NCBI RefSeq assembly: GCF_024347295.1
Contig: NZ_AP025459.1
Location: forward strand, 310,001 to 374,000
Origin: Vibrio artabrorum
Lineage (GTDB): Bacteria > Pseudomonadota > Gammaproteobacteria > Enterobacterales > Vibrionaceae
DNA: 64,000 bases
Direction of reading: 5' to 3'
Shown: positions 30,268 to 38,128 of the stretch, piece by piece
Numbering within the stretch: position 1 is the stretch's first letter
Layout: each line of letters starts with the position of its first letter
Position numbers and translations under genes: made by a program
The notes under the pieces: generated by a model
Databases searched by the model: none
What the model was told of the DNA's origin: nothing
The model's input: the letters and a program-made list of their open reading frames with translations, nothing else

Positions 30268-30753
30268 TCAATGCGAAGCAATCGAATGGCGTTGCTGAGA
30301 ACGAAGTTGTTGGCGCACTGCCATCAGGATCTTGCCTAAATGGTTCTCGCCGGTTCCATCTCCGCCATCGCCCCAAAAGTGGTCTTTGTGTGAATGTTCT
30401 TTGATCACCGAATCGCCAGTGTTGATAAGAAACCGCGCAAACTGTGGATTCTGGCTGAACTTCTCAGCAACAATGAATTTCATAACGTCAACACGAATGT
30501 CATACCAATCTTCACGAATTTGGTCTGCATAGTCACGGCTTAAAGAGAAGGCCTCGGCAGGTGTACTGGCTTCAAAAATAGTATTGCGCAACGCTTCCGA
30601 GGTAAATTTCATCGCTTGGTAATAATGTTCGCTGGTTGCCCAAATTTGACCATCAATCTCAATTGGACAAGCTGCAAAATTGGAAAGGTATCCATTTGGG
30701 TCTTCCGGTTCATAAAACAACACTTCTGTGGCTTGAGTCACTGCATTAGACAT
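30268..30753 (-). CDS. NADAR-family (YbiA-like) protein
   Basis: This 161-residue soluble protein has the NADAR hallmarks. LSNFAACPIEIDGQIWATSEHYYQAMKF (shortened) is at about 24-50, and the C-terminal WGDGGDGTGENHLGKILMAVR is at about 128-148. YbiA of E. coli hydrolyses the N-glycosidic bond of early riboflavin intermediates, and other NADAR enzymes remove ADP-ribose from modified DNA or NAD-derived products. The start at ATG 30753 has AGGA seven bases upstream; the longer reading from 30780 lacks one. It is flanked by terminators and is probably monocistronic. Confidence 0.88.
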   Translation of the reverse strand: MSNAVTQATEVLFYEPEDPNGYLSNFAACPIEIDGQIWATSEHYYQAMKFTSEALRNTIFEASTPAEAFSLSRDYADQIREDWYDIRVDVMKFIVAEKFSQNPQFARFLINTGDSVIKEHSHKDHFWGDGGDGTGENHLGKILMAVRQQLRSQQRHSIASH

Positions 30754-30949
30754 AGCTTTATCCTCACCAACGATATTCAATATTTCACTTCAACTTTAAA
30801 ATTAGTGGTGTTGTATTTTACTGTCAAACAACTTGGTTCAAGAGTCAGTTATCGAGCCGTTTTTAGTTGTTCAACACAATTTGTAAAGGGAGAGGGTGGA
30901 TATCTAACAGGGGGTATAAGCGTTGTTTTTACTGAGGGGATGTATGTGC

Positions 30950-30982
30950 AAAAAATGAAAAAAATGAAAAAAATGAAAAAAA
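30950..30982 (+). repeat. 9-bp A-rich tandem repeat
   Basis: TG dinucleotides recur at 30956, 30965 and 30974 in an A tract, giving three copies of a 9-bp AAAAAATGA-like unit. It lies between the NADAR gene and a small convergent gene. It is a low-complexity tract that may vary in copy number. Confidence 0.7.
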
Positions 30983-30996
30983 CAATATAAATCAAA

Positions 30997-31015
30997 GGGT
31001 GGCATTGAACCACCC
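30997..31015 (-). terminator. Possible terminator of the small gene at 31036-31230
   Basis: On the minus strand, GGGTGG and CCACCC pair with a 7-nt loop, followed by TTTGATTT. It lies 20 bp after the small gene's stop. The T run is imperfect. Confidence 0.5.
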
Positions 31016-31035
31016 CCTTAAAACCATCAGAGATA

Positions 31036-31230
31036 TTAGTGAATAAGACCGAGCTCCCTCGCTTCTTCAAGACTAAAACCACTTTCTCTTATTTCTCTCA
31101 ACGCCTCAATACGACGACGAGCTTCAGCTGACTTCATTTTCTTCTCTGGTTTGAAAGAGACTTCTTCTTCAGCATCCCACTTATTGGCAATGTTTGTCAT
31201 TTCATCATGGTTGATAGAATTAATGGACAT
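31036..31230 (-). CDS. Small conserved-looking protein of unknown function
   Basis: This 64-residue protein starts at ATG 31230, preceded by a near-perfect GGAGGA. It has an acidic N-terminal half and a strongly charged C-terminal helix (KKMKSAEARRRIEALREIRESGFSLEEA in outline), ending in GLIH. There is no signal peptide or membrane helix. The strong ribosome-binding site and its own terminator argue that it is real. I do not recognise the family. Confidence 0.7.
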   Translation of the reverse strand: MSINSINHDEMTNIANKWDAEEEVSFKPEKKMKSAEARRRIEALREIRESGFSLEEARELGLIH

Positions 31231-31711
31231 ATTTTCCTCCGAAAGCACCATGTCATGGACAGGTAATCTGTAGCAAATGCTATTTCGCTTGTTAAGCAGT
31301 TCTGCACTGAAATGTGATGATTCCGACGCTTCATAAAGCTAATTAACAAACGGCTCATTTAAACTTTGCCAAAGCCATTTTCTGCAATTACATTAAAAGA
31401 ATTACCCGTAAGAAATATGACTTGATCTAACTCTCATTTTCCCCATTGTCATTTCTCTATTTCCTTTGAAACTTCGCCGAAATAACCCAATCTCGATGGC
31501 TAGGCATCGCGTTCTCTTTCACGCCCATCAGCCCAGCAAAATAAAACTATTGTCTCGTAAATCTTATTGCCTCCCTTATTCTTTGGTTTGGCGAACTCAT
31601 AAAAAATGAGCCAAACTACTTAGCAAGCATAGAGTGCATGCAGTAATGAAATACAATATGAAGCCAAATGCTTTTCAGACAATCATTTTGTTAAAAATGG
31701 GAGAATAGTAT
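31231..31711. other. Intergenic stretch, no gene seen
   Basis: This 481-bp gap between divergent genes shows no supported reading frame. It contains small hairpins only (CGATG/CATCG near 31493-31508, and CTCAT/ATGAG within TTTGG/CCAAA near 31587-31617). It presumably contains both promoters. Confidence 0.5.
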
Positions 31712-32251
31712 ATGAGTGAATTAGACACTTGGTTAGAGCGTGTCAGCGATTGGTACAAACACCGAAAGCATGATCAAGTGACGCAGTTAGAGCCGTTGAT
31801 CTTAACACCTCCAGATACGCTCTGGGGGCCTTTGATCAGTGATAAACAAAGCAAAGGCATTGCATCTTGGTTAGATGGGTGCCTGAGAATATTTACCTTC
31901 TATCGATATCGACACGCGAAATGGGAAGGAACGAACTTATACTTGAATTCATCACCGAATAGTCTTAGCGCTGTTGACCCCCACAATCAAGAAAAAGCCT
32001 ATCAATATCTCATGTTCGCTTACGGGAAACTTCAGGCCGTCACATGTAACCCCAAAGCCGAACCAGCCTTACAAGAGTGGTGCATACAGCGAATACAACA
32101 CTTATGTGTGCTAGCTTTAGAGTTTGCCAACCAGCAACCAGAACCACGTTGGCAAGAGGAATCGAAACAATTGATCGAATCGCACGTTCGCTTTATGGCA
32201 AATCAACATCAAAGCGACGATCATTGCCCAATTGAACACCAACTTCACTGA
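31712..32251 (+). CDS. Hypothetical protein next to rctB
   Basis: This 179-residue soluble protein is preceded by GGGAGAA at good spacing. It is rich in Trp, His and Gln, with WLERVSDWYKHRKHDQ at the start and no signal peptide, membrane helix or motif I recognise. It lies convergent with rctB across a 355-bp gap containing the rctB terminator. The codons for residues 18-22 embed a CGAAAGCATGATCA 14-mer identical to one of the origin iterons. That may be coincidence or an extra RctB site. Confidence 0.75.
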   Translation: MSELDTWLERVSDWYKHRKHDQVTQLEPLILTPPDTLWGPLISDKQSKGIASWLDGCLRIFTFYRYRHAKWEGTNLYLNSSPNSLSAVDPHNQEKAYQYLMFAYGKLQAVTCNPKAEPALQEWCIQRIQHLCVLALEFANQQPEPRWQEESKQLIESHVRFMANQHQSDDHCPIEHQLH

Positions 32252-32311
32252 TCAATCCTTTCGATCAAATCAAAACTCAATAAAGCGACTGAGATCAAAA
32301 GCCGTATTTAT

Positions 32312-32328
32312 CCTTGATCATGCTTCGT
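32312..32328. promoter_or_regulatory. Outlying RctB-iteron-like site beside the rctB terminator
   Basis: CCTTGATCATGCTTCGT here is identical over 17 bases to 35354-35370 in the origin control array, with the TGATCA core of the iterons. It lies about 280 bp beyond the rctB stop. The rest of the 32252-32606 gap holds only the rctB terminator and AT-rich sequence. Confidence 0.6.
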
Positions 32329-32378
32329 TCAGGAATAACACAAGCTATTGAATTAACGAAATATTATAAATTTCAGGC

Positions 32379-32407
32379 AAAAAAAAGCGAGTCCCTAAGG
32401 AACTCGC
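32379..32407 (-). terminator. rctB terminator
   Basis: On the minus strand GCGAGT pairs with ACTCGC, with CC/GG extending it, followed by eight T residues. It lies 200 bp after the rctB stop and is the first terminator in that direction. Confidence 0.85.
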
Positions 32408-32606
32408 GAAAATCTATTCAGTATGATGTAACAAAAATATGAGCCAATTTATTAATCACAAGAAAGGACAAAAGTTGTCTATTCGTGATAAATCATAGTC
32501 AACAAGGTGCGTGTTATTGTCATCAATTTGTCAGCATTAGGTGCGATTTTTATCAACTCGTAATAATCATAAAACTATCATTTATATAGATAAAAACAGA
32601 TTTTAA

Positions 32607-34580
32607 TTAATGCCCAATCGCCATCTCATCAAGCGCAATAAACACATTTTCATCTAAGTGCCCCTCATGAACTTGCTTGCACACTTTGCGACGGACCGCT
32701 AAACCAGAGATCAAACGTTCAATAGACAAATGTCGGTTACTGTCACGGTTGTTGTAAAGCTCAATCAACTTACTCAACGTTTCGTATGGAACCACATTCT
32801 CTCCAACTCTCAACCAATCAAGCTTCTCAATGAGCTCTGAGCACTCTTCTTTGATTGAGGCATGTGAATGCCCGGTCATTGCTGATAAAGCGGTTATACT
32901 GCGTTCTAGAGCCTCTGCAGAGGTATATCGAGAGAGAGTTATCATAATCTCGTCAGCATTAATCTCAACAGAGTGCTTACGTTGCTTTACTCGACGCCCT
33001 AATTTGCCTCTTGGCGACGGTGTCTTGCGTTGAATGGGTTCAAATTCACCATCAATAATTTCAGACAGCTCTTCTAACTTCTGCTTAGACACCATCTCGT
33101 TACGAAGTGGATTCGGTAACGTAGGGGCCATATTCCGTTTACCCGCGTTAGTGGTACGGGCTCTTGAGTACCGCAGTACCTCTTCAACATTACACTTAAT
33201 ATCCACTTGATAATCAATAATTTTCCCCTTTTCTATCAACGACATAATCGTTAAGTGGTAACCCCACAAGTTAACCAAGAAGGTATCGTCTTGCTCACCG
33301 ACTTCACCCAATTTTCTGAGTTCTCGGACCAGATCCATTGAGAAACGGCGCCAATCAATATTACGAGCCAATTTTTGATTCAGCTCACTCAGTAACATAC
33401 TGTCTGTATGACGACGTGCCATGCGGCTTCTGAAGTAAGAATACATTTGGAAAACCAAGGTGTGCTGCTTCAGAATTTCCGGTGGGAATAAGAAGAAATA
33501 GTCGCGTGTTAGTAGCTCTTCATAGAACGAAGGTTCCCAAACAAGAATGTATAGGTTTGGTTTAATACGAATTTCGCCGTCAGAGCCCTCTGTAGGCGCT
33601 TCTTCCGATGCGGTAATGGTTCTAGCTAAGAATCGGAAACGGTCACTCTTAAAGCCTTCTGGCATGTTCTCACTTAACCAACGGCCAGTCAGCTCATGCA
33701 GTTGGAAATCTGTATATTCAATACGATCAATACTGTCACGAATCGAGTCACGAGCTGGGCCACTGTCTTTCTTGCCACGTAAAGACAAAATATCAGTGAT
33801 GTAGAGTGGTGTTTTGTTCGGAGTGTGCTTAGCGTCTAGGTGGTAATCATCTTGATGATGATCATGATACTGAACCGTTAAGGTAAATAACGCGAATAAC
33901 GTCATCAGATCATCAACCGTCATAATATTTTTAGATGATCGCGTCTCGATCACTGCGCGAGTACCGGAGATCGAAACCATCGATTTCTGGTAACTCTTAC
34001 GCGTTCTAGGGGGGGCCAACGCTTGATCAATGATTCCAGCCCAATTGGTTGGCGAAACAATAAATTGATCCGCTTCATCTTTCATTGTGGGGGGAGTATT
34101 AAGCCCATGTTCATTCAGTAGCCGTTTATTTACTTTGGTTTGAGCGAGGGCTTTAGAGCGCTTTTGTTTTTCATTTTGCTTGACACTTTCGGTAACTAAG
34201 CTGGTAGCACCCAGTACTGATATTAACTGATTAGGGTTAACAAAACGATGCAACATGGTTTTTCCAGCAAGCCCCTCTTCAAAACGAACTGGAACTTGCT
34301 TGAAAAGACCAATACTGACCGCGGCTCTGAGCCTTTGTTGTAGGGCAGCCCGAGTAACTTGACCATCGGTAGATTCGATGATCTCTGTGGTTGAAACGTA
34401 GCCGTCTTTGCTACTAAACCCACGCAGTGAAATTAAGTTAAGTAGTTCAACGATGCTTTTGGTGACGCCTTTGAAGTGTTGATATTGTTCAATCCATTCA
34501 ACTGCGGTTTCAGATACCTCAAATAAATGACCATCTTTGTGGCTTCGTGCCTTAATTAACAATTTATCTTCTGGTTTCAT
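32607..34580 (-). CDS. rctB: Chromosome 2 replication initiator RctB
   Basis: RctB is the Vibrionaceae-specific initiator that binds Dam-methylated iterons and melts the second-chromosome origin. The product has 657 residues, within one or so of the V. cholerae protein. It starts MKPEDKLLIKARSHKDGHLFE, with winged-helix DNA-binding regions in the first half (for example TTEIIESTDGQVTRAALQQRLRAAV, shortened). It lies beside an iteron-rich origin, with parA2/parB2 on the other side, the standard arrangement. Its start is 20 bp from a 29-mer-like operator, consistent with autorepression. The C-terminal 150 residues, known to be regulatory in the family, are intact. Confidence 0.97.
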   Translation of the reverse strand: MKPEDKLLIKARSHKDGHLFEVSETAVEWIEQYQHFKGVTKSIVELLNLISLRGFSSKDGYVSTTEIIESTDGQVTRAALQQRLRAAVSIGLFKQVPVRFEEGLAGKTMLHRFVNPNQLISVLGATSLVTESVKQNEKQKRSKALAQTKVNKRLLNEHGLNTPPTMKDEADQFIVSPTNWAGIIDQALAPPRTRKSYQKSMVSISGTRAVIETRSSKNIMTVDDLMTLFALFTLTVQYHDHHQDDYHLDAKHTPNKTPLYITDILSLRGKKDSGPARDSIRDSIDRIEYTDFQLHELTGRWLSENMPEGFKSDRFRFLARTITASEEAPTEGSDGEIRIKPNLYILVWEPSFYEELLTRDYFFLFPPEILKQHTLVFQMYSYFRSRMARRHTDSMLLSELNQKLARNIDWRRFSMDLVRELRKLGEVGEQDDTFLVNLWGYHLTIMSLIEKGKIIDYQVDIKCNVEEVLRYSRARTTNAGKRNMAPTLPNPLRNEMVSKQKLEELSEIIDGEFEPIQRKTPSPRGKLGRRVKQRKHSVEINADEIMITLSRYTSAEALERSITALSAMTGHSHASIKEECSELIEKLDWLRVGENVVPYETLSKLIELYNNRDSNRHLSIERLISGLAVRRKVCKQVHEGHLDENVFIALDEMAIGH

Positions 34581-34599
34581 TTTAGATCCGTATCACACT

Positions 34600-34620
34600 A
34601 ACCGTAATTTCACTATAGTT
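34600..34620. promoter_or_regulatory. 29-mer-like RctB operator in the rctB promoter
   Basis: AACCGTAATTTCACTATAGTT resembles the CCGTAATTT-AGCAC core of the larger dyad at 35240-35262 but lacks the AG of TTTAGCAC. A shortened 39-mer (the 29-mer) overlapping the rctB promoter is the known autoregulatory site in V. cholerae. Assigned by resemblance. Confidence 0.5.
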
Positions 34621-34640
34621 CCTGAATGATAAAGAAAGAA

Positions 34641-34780
34641 TGATCATAAATAAAGAGAATTTATTATCTTTTAAATAACTGATCTTTTTGATTAATATGA
34701 TCTTAAATGATTAAGTGATCTAATGATCTGGCTGAAATTTTCTGTTTAAGCGGTTGAATTTTAAGAATTAAAATAATTAC
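34641..34780. other. AT-rich DNA unwinding element of oriCII
   Basis: This stretch is dominated by A and T and contains repeated TGAT/TGATC words at 34641, 34680, 34698, 34716 and 34724. It lies directly between the rctB promoter and the six iterons, where the unwinding element is in V. cholerae. RctB binds one melted strand through ATCA-type repeats there. Confidence 0.7.
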
Positions 34781-34792
34781 CGTGTGAAAGAA

Positions 34793-34912
34793 TGATCATA
34801 GCCAGCTCGCAACGATGATCATTATACGAAAGAAAGCATGATCATAAAATGTCAGAACAATGATCATTAAGTCATTGTAAGCATGATCATTATTGATTCG
34901 AAAGCATGATCA
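34793..34912. repeat. Six RctB iterons of the minimal origin
   Basis: TGATCA cores start at 34793, 34816, 34839, 34861, 34884 and 34907, spaced 23, 23, 22, 23 and 23 bp. Several share GCATGATCAT, and all lie in the same orientation. Each contains a Dam GATC, whose methylation is required for RctB binding in the family. Two-turn phasing puts all six on one face of the helix. Confidence 0.95.
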
Positions 34913-34927
34913 TTATTCTTGTACAGC

Positions 34928-34936
34928 TTATCCACA
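34928..34936. promoter_or_regulatory. DnaA box of oriCII
   Basis: TTATCCACA is the exact consensus DnaA box, 16 bases after the last iteron core. V. cholerae oriCII also has one DnaA box beside its six iterons. Confidence 0.93.
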
Positions 34937-35017
34937 GTCCAACATTTGTCATGGTTTTCTTTATGAACCCTAAGTCATTAATGGCGGTATTTCGGGGCGT
35001 AAATTTTAACGGAACGA

Positions 35018-35415
35018 TGATCAAGAAGCGGCTCTTTTTGTTGTACTCCCCCTTTTCTGCACAATATTTAGTCCGTACTCAGCGTCAACGAGTTGTTTTG
35101 ATGTATGGATGGCTGAAGCGTATTGCTTTGGAAGCATGATCATAGAATCGTTATGTTTGACTGTTCTCTGTCTGTGTCGATTGAATTATCAATCAATCAA
35201 GCCTTGTTATTGTTAAATCCCCATTCCAAAAGCATTTGCCCGTAATTTAGCACTTAAATTACATGCTTCCGTTGTTCTATTTACTTGATCATTTTTCCGT
35301 ATATTGATCATTTCGATTTAGCACTTATTATGATCAATACGGTTAAAATTATCCCTTGATCATGCTTCGTGATATCACATTATTATTATTTTGTCAGTGT
35401 GGTATATCTTGATCA
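35018..35415. promoter_or_regulatory. Negative-control array of oriCII: inverted iterons and 39-mer-like dyads
   Basis: TGATCA cores occur at 35018, 35137, 35286, 35305, 35331, 35357 and 35410. Several are in the opposite orientation, with CTTGATCATTNTTCCG. The core ATTTAGCACTTA occurs twice. At 35245-35256 it is flanked by GTAATTTA/TAAATTAC arms, and at 35316-35327 by ATTGATCAT/ATGATCAAT arms. Such cores with flanking dyads fit the 39-mers through which RctB inhibits its origin. The 35020-35280 part corresponds to the rctA region and has no convincing protein gene. Confidence 0.7.
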
Positions 35416-35603
35416 TTCTTCCGAATAAAGGTTAACACGGTTTGTCTGATGGTTATTTTTACGGCACGGATATTTTGTTTCGCCTCCCCTTCTCGTCATT
35501 TTCTGTTCGTAACTGATGAAAGGGGTGCCTATTTCAACTGAAAATTACATGAACCGTAATCTATGGTTGTATTTCAATCGTTCCGAGTTTTTTGATTAAT
35601 CTA

Positions 35604-35616
35604 TTTACATTGTAAA
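35604..35616. promoter_or_regulatory. parS2 centromere site 1
   Basis: TTTACATTGTAAA is a perfect match to the ParB2 site of Vibrio second chromosomes (TTTACANTGTAAA). It lies 222 bp upstream of parA2, so ParB2 bound here could also affect the origin and parAB transcription. Confidence 0.93.
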
Positions 35617-35837
35617 TTCGTGACAATGTAACACTTTAAATGTGAGGTAGAAATGACACGGGTTAGAGGTGAAAAAATACCGTTTTTTTGTGCTCCTCTA
35701 ACACGTCATATCATTAAATTGTAATAATAGAGTCTATTTTATGTGATTTAACTCATAAATGAATGTTCATGTTTTTGTTGATTTTGGTGTTAATCGCTGT
35801 ACAATTTGTTCTTAGTTAATCATTACGGGAACTGGCA

Positions 35838-37055
35838 ATGAAAAGAGAACAAACGATTGATAAGCTCTATCAGTTAGCCGAACAAACTCAACAAGTTCAG
35901 GCTGACCGCATTGAGATTATTTTGGAAGAGCGAAGTGATGAACATTTCCCTCCAATGTCTAAAGCGATGATGGAGACTCGTTCGGGGTTAACTCGTCGAA
36001 AATTGGATGAAGCGATCACTAAGCTTGAGGCGGATGGTCATCAATTTACAAAAAACAATGCCAATCATTACTCTATTTCATTGACTGAAGCGCACATGTT
36101 GATGGATGCGGCAGAAGTCCCTAAGTTTCATCAACGTAAGCAGCATACTGACAATAAACCATGGGTTATCAACGTACAGAACCAAAAGGGTGGTACGGGT
36201 AAATCAATGACAGCTGTCCATTTGGCGGCTTGCTTGTCCCTCAATTTGGACAAGCGTTACCGTATCTGTCTGATTGATTTGGATCCTCAAGGTTCTTTAC
36301 GTCTGTTTTTAAACCCGCAAATTAGTGGTGCAGAGCACGATAATATCTATTCTGCGGTCGATATCATGCTGGACAACGTGCCTGAAGGCCAAGACGTTGA
36401 CCTAGAGTTTCTCCGCAGGAATGTACTGCTTCCTACTCAGTATCCAAACTTAAAAACGATTTCGGCCTTTCCTGAAGATGCGATGTTTAACGCTGAAGCA
36501 TGGCAAAGCCTAGCGCAAGATCAGTCACTAGATATCGTTCGTCTTTTAAAAGAAAAGCTTATCGATAAAATTGCTGATGATTTTGACGTCATTATGATTG
36601 ATACTGGCCCGCATGTTGATCCACTCGTATGGAACGCAATGTACGCGTCGAACGCACTTCTGATTCCATGTGCAGCAAAGCGTTTGGATTGGGCTTCAAC
36701 GGTGAACTTCTTCCAACACTTGCCAACTGTGTACGAAATGTTTCCTGACGATTGGAAAGGGCTAGAGTTTGTTCGTTTGATGCCAACGATGTTTGAAGAC
36801 GACAACAAGAAGCAGGTATCAGTTTTAACTGAGATGAACTATCTGTTGAATGACCAAGTCATGATGGCAACCATTCCTAGAAGTCGAGCTTTTGAAACGT
36901 GCGCCGATACTTACAGCACGGTTTTCGACCTGACGGTCAGCGACTTTGAAGGGGGGAAGAAAACTCTGGCTGTCGCCCAAGACGCCGTACAAAAAAGTGC
37001 TCTAGAACTAGAGCGTGTATTACATAGCAACTGGCCTTCACTTAATCAGGGATAA
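35838..37055 (+). CDS. parA2: Chromosome 2 partition ATPase ParA2
   Basis: This 405-residue ATPase of the P1-ParA type has an N-terminal helix-turn-helix region (about 1-100) for operator binding and ADP-dependent autorepression. The deviant Walker A QNQKGGTGKS follows (KGGTGKS at 117-123), then LIDLDPQGSL and the Walker B-like VIMIDTGPH. It binds non-specific DNA and moves ParB2-parS2 complexes to position the origin region. GGGAA lies seven bases before the start. parB2 begins five bases after its stop. Confidence 0.97.
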   Translation: MKREQTIDKLYQLAEQTQQVQADRIEIILEERSDEHFPPMSKAMMETRSGLTRRKLDEAITKLEADGHQFTKNNANHYSISLTEAHMLMDAAEVPKFHQRKQHTDNKPWVINVQNQKGGTGKSMTAVHLAACLSLNLDKRYRICLIDLDPQGSLRLFLNPQISGAEHDNIYSAVDIMLDNVPEGQDVDLEFLRRNVLLPTQYPNLKTISAFPEDAMFNAEAWQSLAQDQSLDIVRLLKEKLIDKIADDFDVIMIDTGPHVDPLVWNAMYASNALLIPCAAKRLDWASTVNFFQHLPTVYEMFPDDWKGLEFVRLMPTMFEDDNKKQVSVLTEMNYLLNDQVMMATIPRSRAFETCADTYSTVFDLTVSDFEGGKKTLAVAQDAVQKSALELERVLHSNWPSLNQG

Positions 37056-37060
37056 TATCA

Positions 37061-38035
37061 ATGGCAATTAAAACATCTGACTTAAATGCAAAGCTATTTG
37101 GTAAAGCAAATAAACGTCGCGTAGCAACGCCACAAGAAGCGCAGACAGCGGCAAAAGAGCAGGCTCAGGTGATCGAGCTTTCTGTCGCTGGCGAGGACTT
37201 GGTTTCTTTTGAATTAGTTCGAATCCCAGCGGCTGAAGTTGCTTCTCGAACCGTGGTTTTTGAAGAGAATGCTCGTGAGCAATCTTTCTTAAATGAACAT
37301 GCGCTTTCTGACGTTCTGACTACGTTAAAAGAGCGTGGGCAGCAGTATCCAGCGGTTGGTCGTAAGAACAAAGACGGCAAGATTGAAGTGCTTGATGGTA
37401 GCCGTCGTCGTATGTCATGTATTTTGGCTGACCAAGAGTTCCTTATCTATGTCGCTGAAAACATTAACGGTGAACACGCAAAATTCCTATCTGATGTTGC
37501 TAATGCTCATAAACCGCTTTCTCTTTACGAGAAAGGTCGGGAGATGCAAGCCAAATTGGATAAAGGGGAAGCTGATGATCAAAAAGCACTGGCGAAAATG
37601 TTCCAGTGTAGCGAAGCTTTGGTGAGTGGCGCATTAAAAGCGGCGGCTTTGCCACTTGAGTTATTGCAAGCTTACCCTAATGTGAGCGATCTTGGCCGCC
37701 CTACGATTGTAAAGTTGCATAAGCAATTTAGTGGGTTAACTCACGAGCAACAACAAACACTGCTGACTAAATGTGATGCTTCTGAAGGTTTTGTCTGGCA
37801 GCGTAGTGAAGCACAAGGTGTAACGCGTTTAACGAAAGACGTAACAGAAACATTGGAAGGTTGGATTCTTGAATTGGCCCCAGTACCCGCCAAGAAAGCT
37901 TCTCCAAAAGTTGACCTTATCAAAGGCCGTGCCTCTTATAGCCGCAAAGGTTCAAACTTAGCGCTGAATTTAAAGAAAGTGGATGATTCCACTATGGAAG
38001 AAATCCTAGCTTTCATACAATCAAAGCTCGATTAA
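37061..38035 (+). CDS. parB2: Chromosome 2 centromere-binding protein ParB2
   Basis: This 324-residue ParB has the CTP-binding ParB/Srx N-terminal domain with LDGSRRRMSC (Arg patch at about 113-117). A central helix-turn-helix follows (AKMFQCSEALVSGALKAAALP, about 176-196) and then a C-terminal dimerisation region. Its targets are the parS2 sites seen at 35.6, 40.2-40.3 and 61.8-62.0 kb. The gene is co-transcribed with parA2 and followed by a clean terminator. Confidence 0.96.
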   Translation: MAIKTSDLNAKLFGKANKRRVATPQEAQTAAKEQAQVIELSVAGEDLVSFELVRIPAAEVASRTVVFEENAREQSFLNEHALSDVLTTLKERGQQYPAVGRKNKDGKIEVLDGSRRRMSCILADQEFLIYVAENINGEHAKFLSDVANAHKPLSLYEKGREMQAKLDKGEADDQKALAKMFQCSEALVSGALKAAALPLELLQAYPNVSDLGRPTIVKLHKQFSGLTHEQQQTLLTKCDASEGFVWQRSEAQGVTRLTKDVTETLEGWILELAPVPAKKASPKVDLIKGRASYSRKGSNLALNLKKVDDSTMEEILAFIQSKLD

Positions 38036-38060
38036 GTCGACCATATTTCTCGATTACTCT

Positions 38061-38083
38061 AAAGCCGCTCTATGCGGCTTTTT
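38061..38083 (+). terminator. parA2-parB2 terminator
   Basis: AAAGCCGC pairs with GCGGCTTT around a 5-nt loop, followed by a short T run, 25 bp after the parB2 stop. Confidence 0.88.
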
Positions 38084-38128
38084 ATTTGGCTGTGATAAAC
38101 TGTGTTTAGATCAATCTGGACACTAACT

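Larger units (their letters stand above)
34581..35440. other. Chromosome 2 replication origin (oriCII) and control region
   Basis: Between rctB and parA2 lie, from left to right: a 29-mer-like dyad at the rctB start; a strongly AT-rich segment; six TGATCA iterons at 22-23 bp period; a consensus DnaA box; and a control array of further iterons with two TTTAGCACTTA cores. I count 14 TGATCA and 19 GATC (Dam) sites in about 830 bp. This matches the known layout of oriCII-min plus the incompatibility region in V. cholerae. From 35441 to 35837 I see only parS2 and the parA2 promoter region. Confidence 0.93.

Noticed and set aside
30616..30990. 124-residue plus-strand frame ending in Lys-Met repeats
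   Set aside because: It overlaps the NADAR gene on the opposite strand and ends in the A-rich tandem repeat, with no start signal.
34906..35139. 77-residue frame between the iterons and the control array (rctA-like position)
   Set aside because: It starts inside the last iteron, contains the DnaA box and has no ribosome-binding site. The equivalent rctA region in V. cholerae is non-coding.
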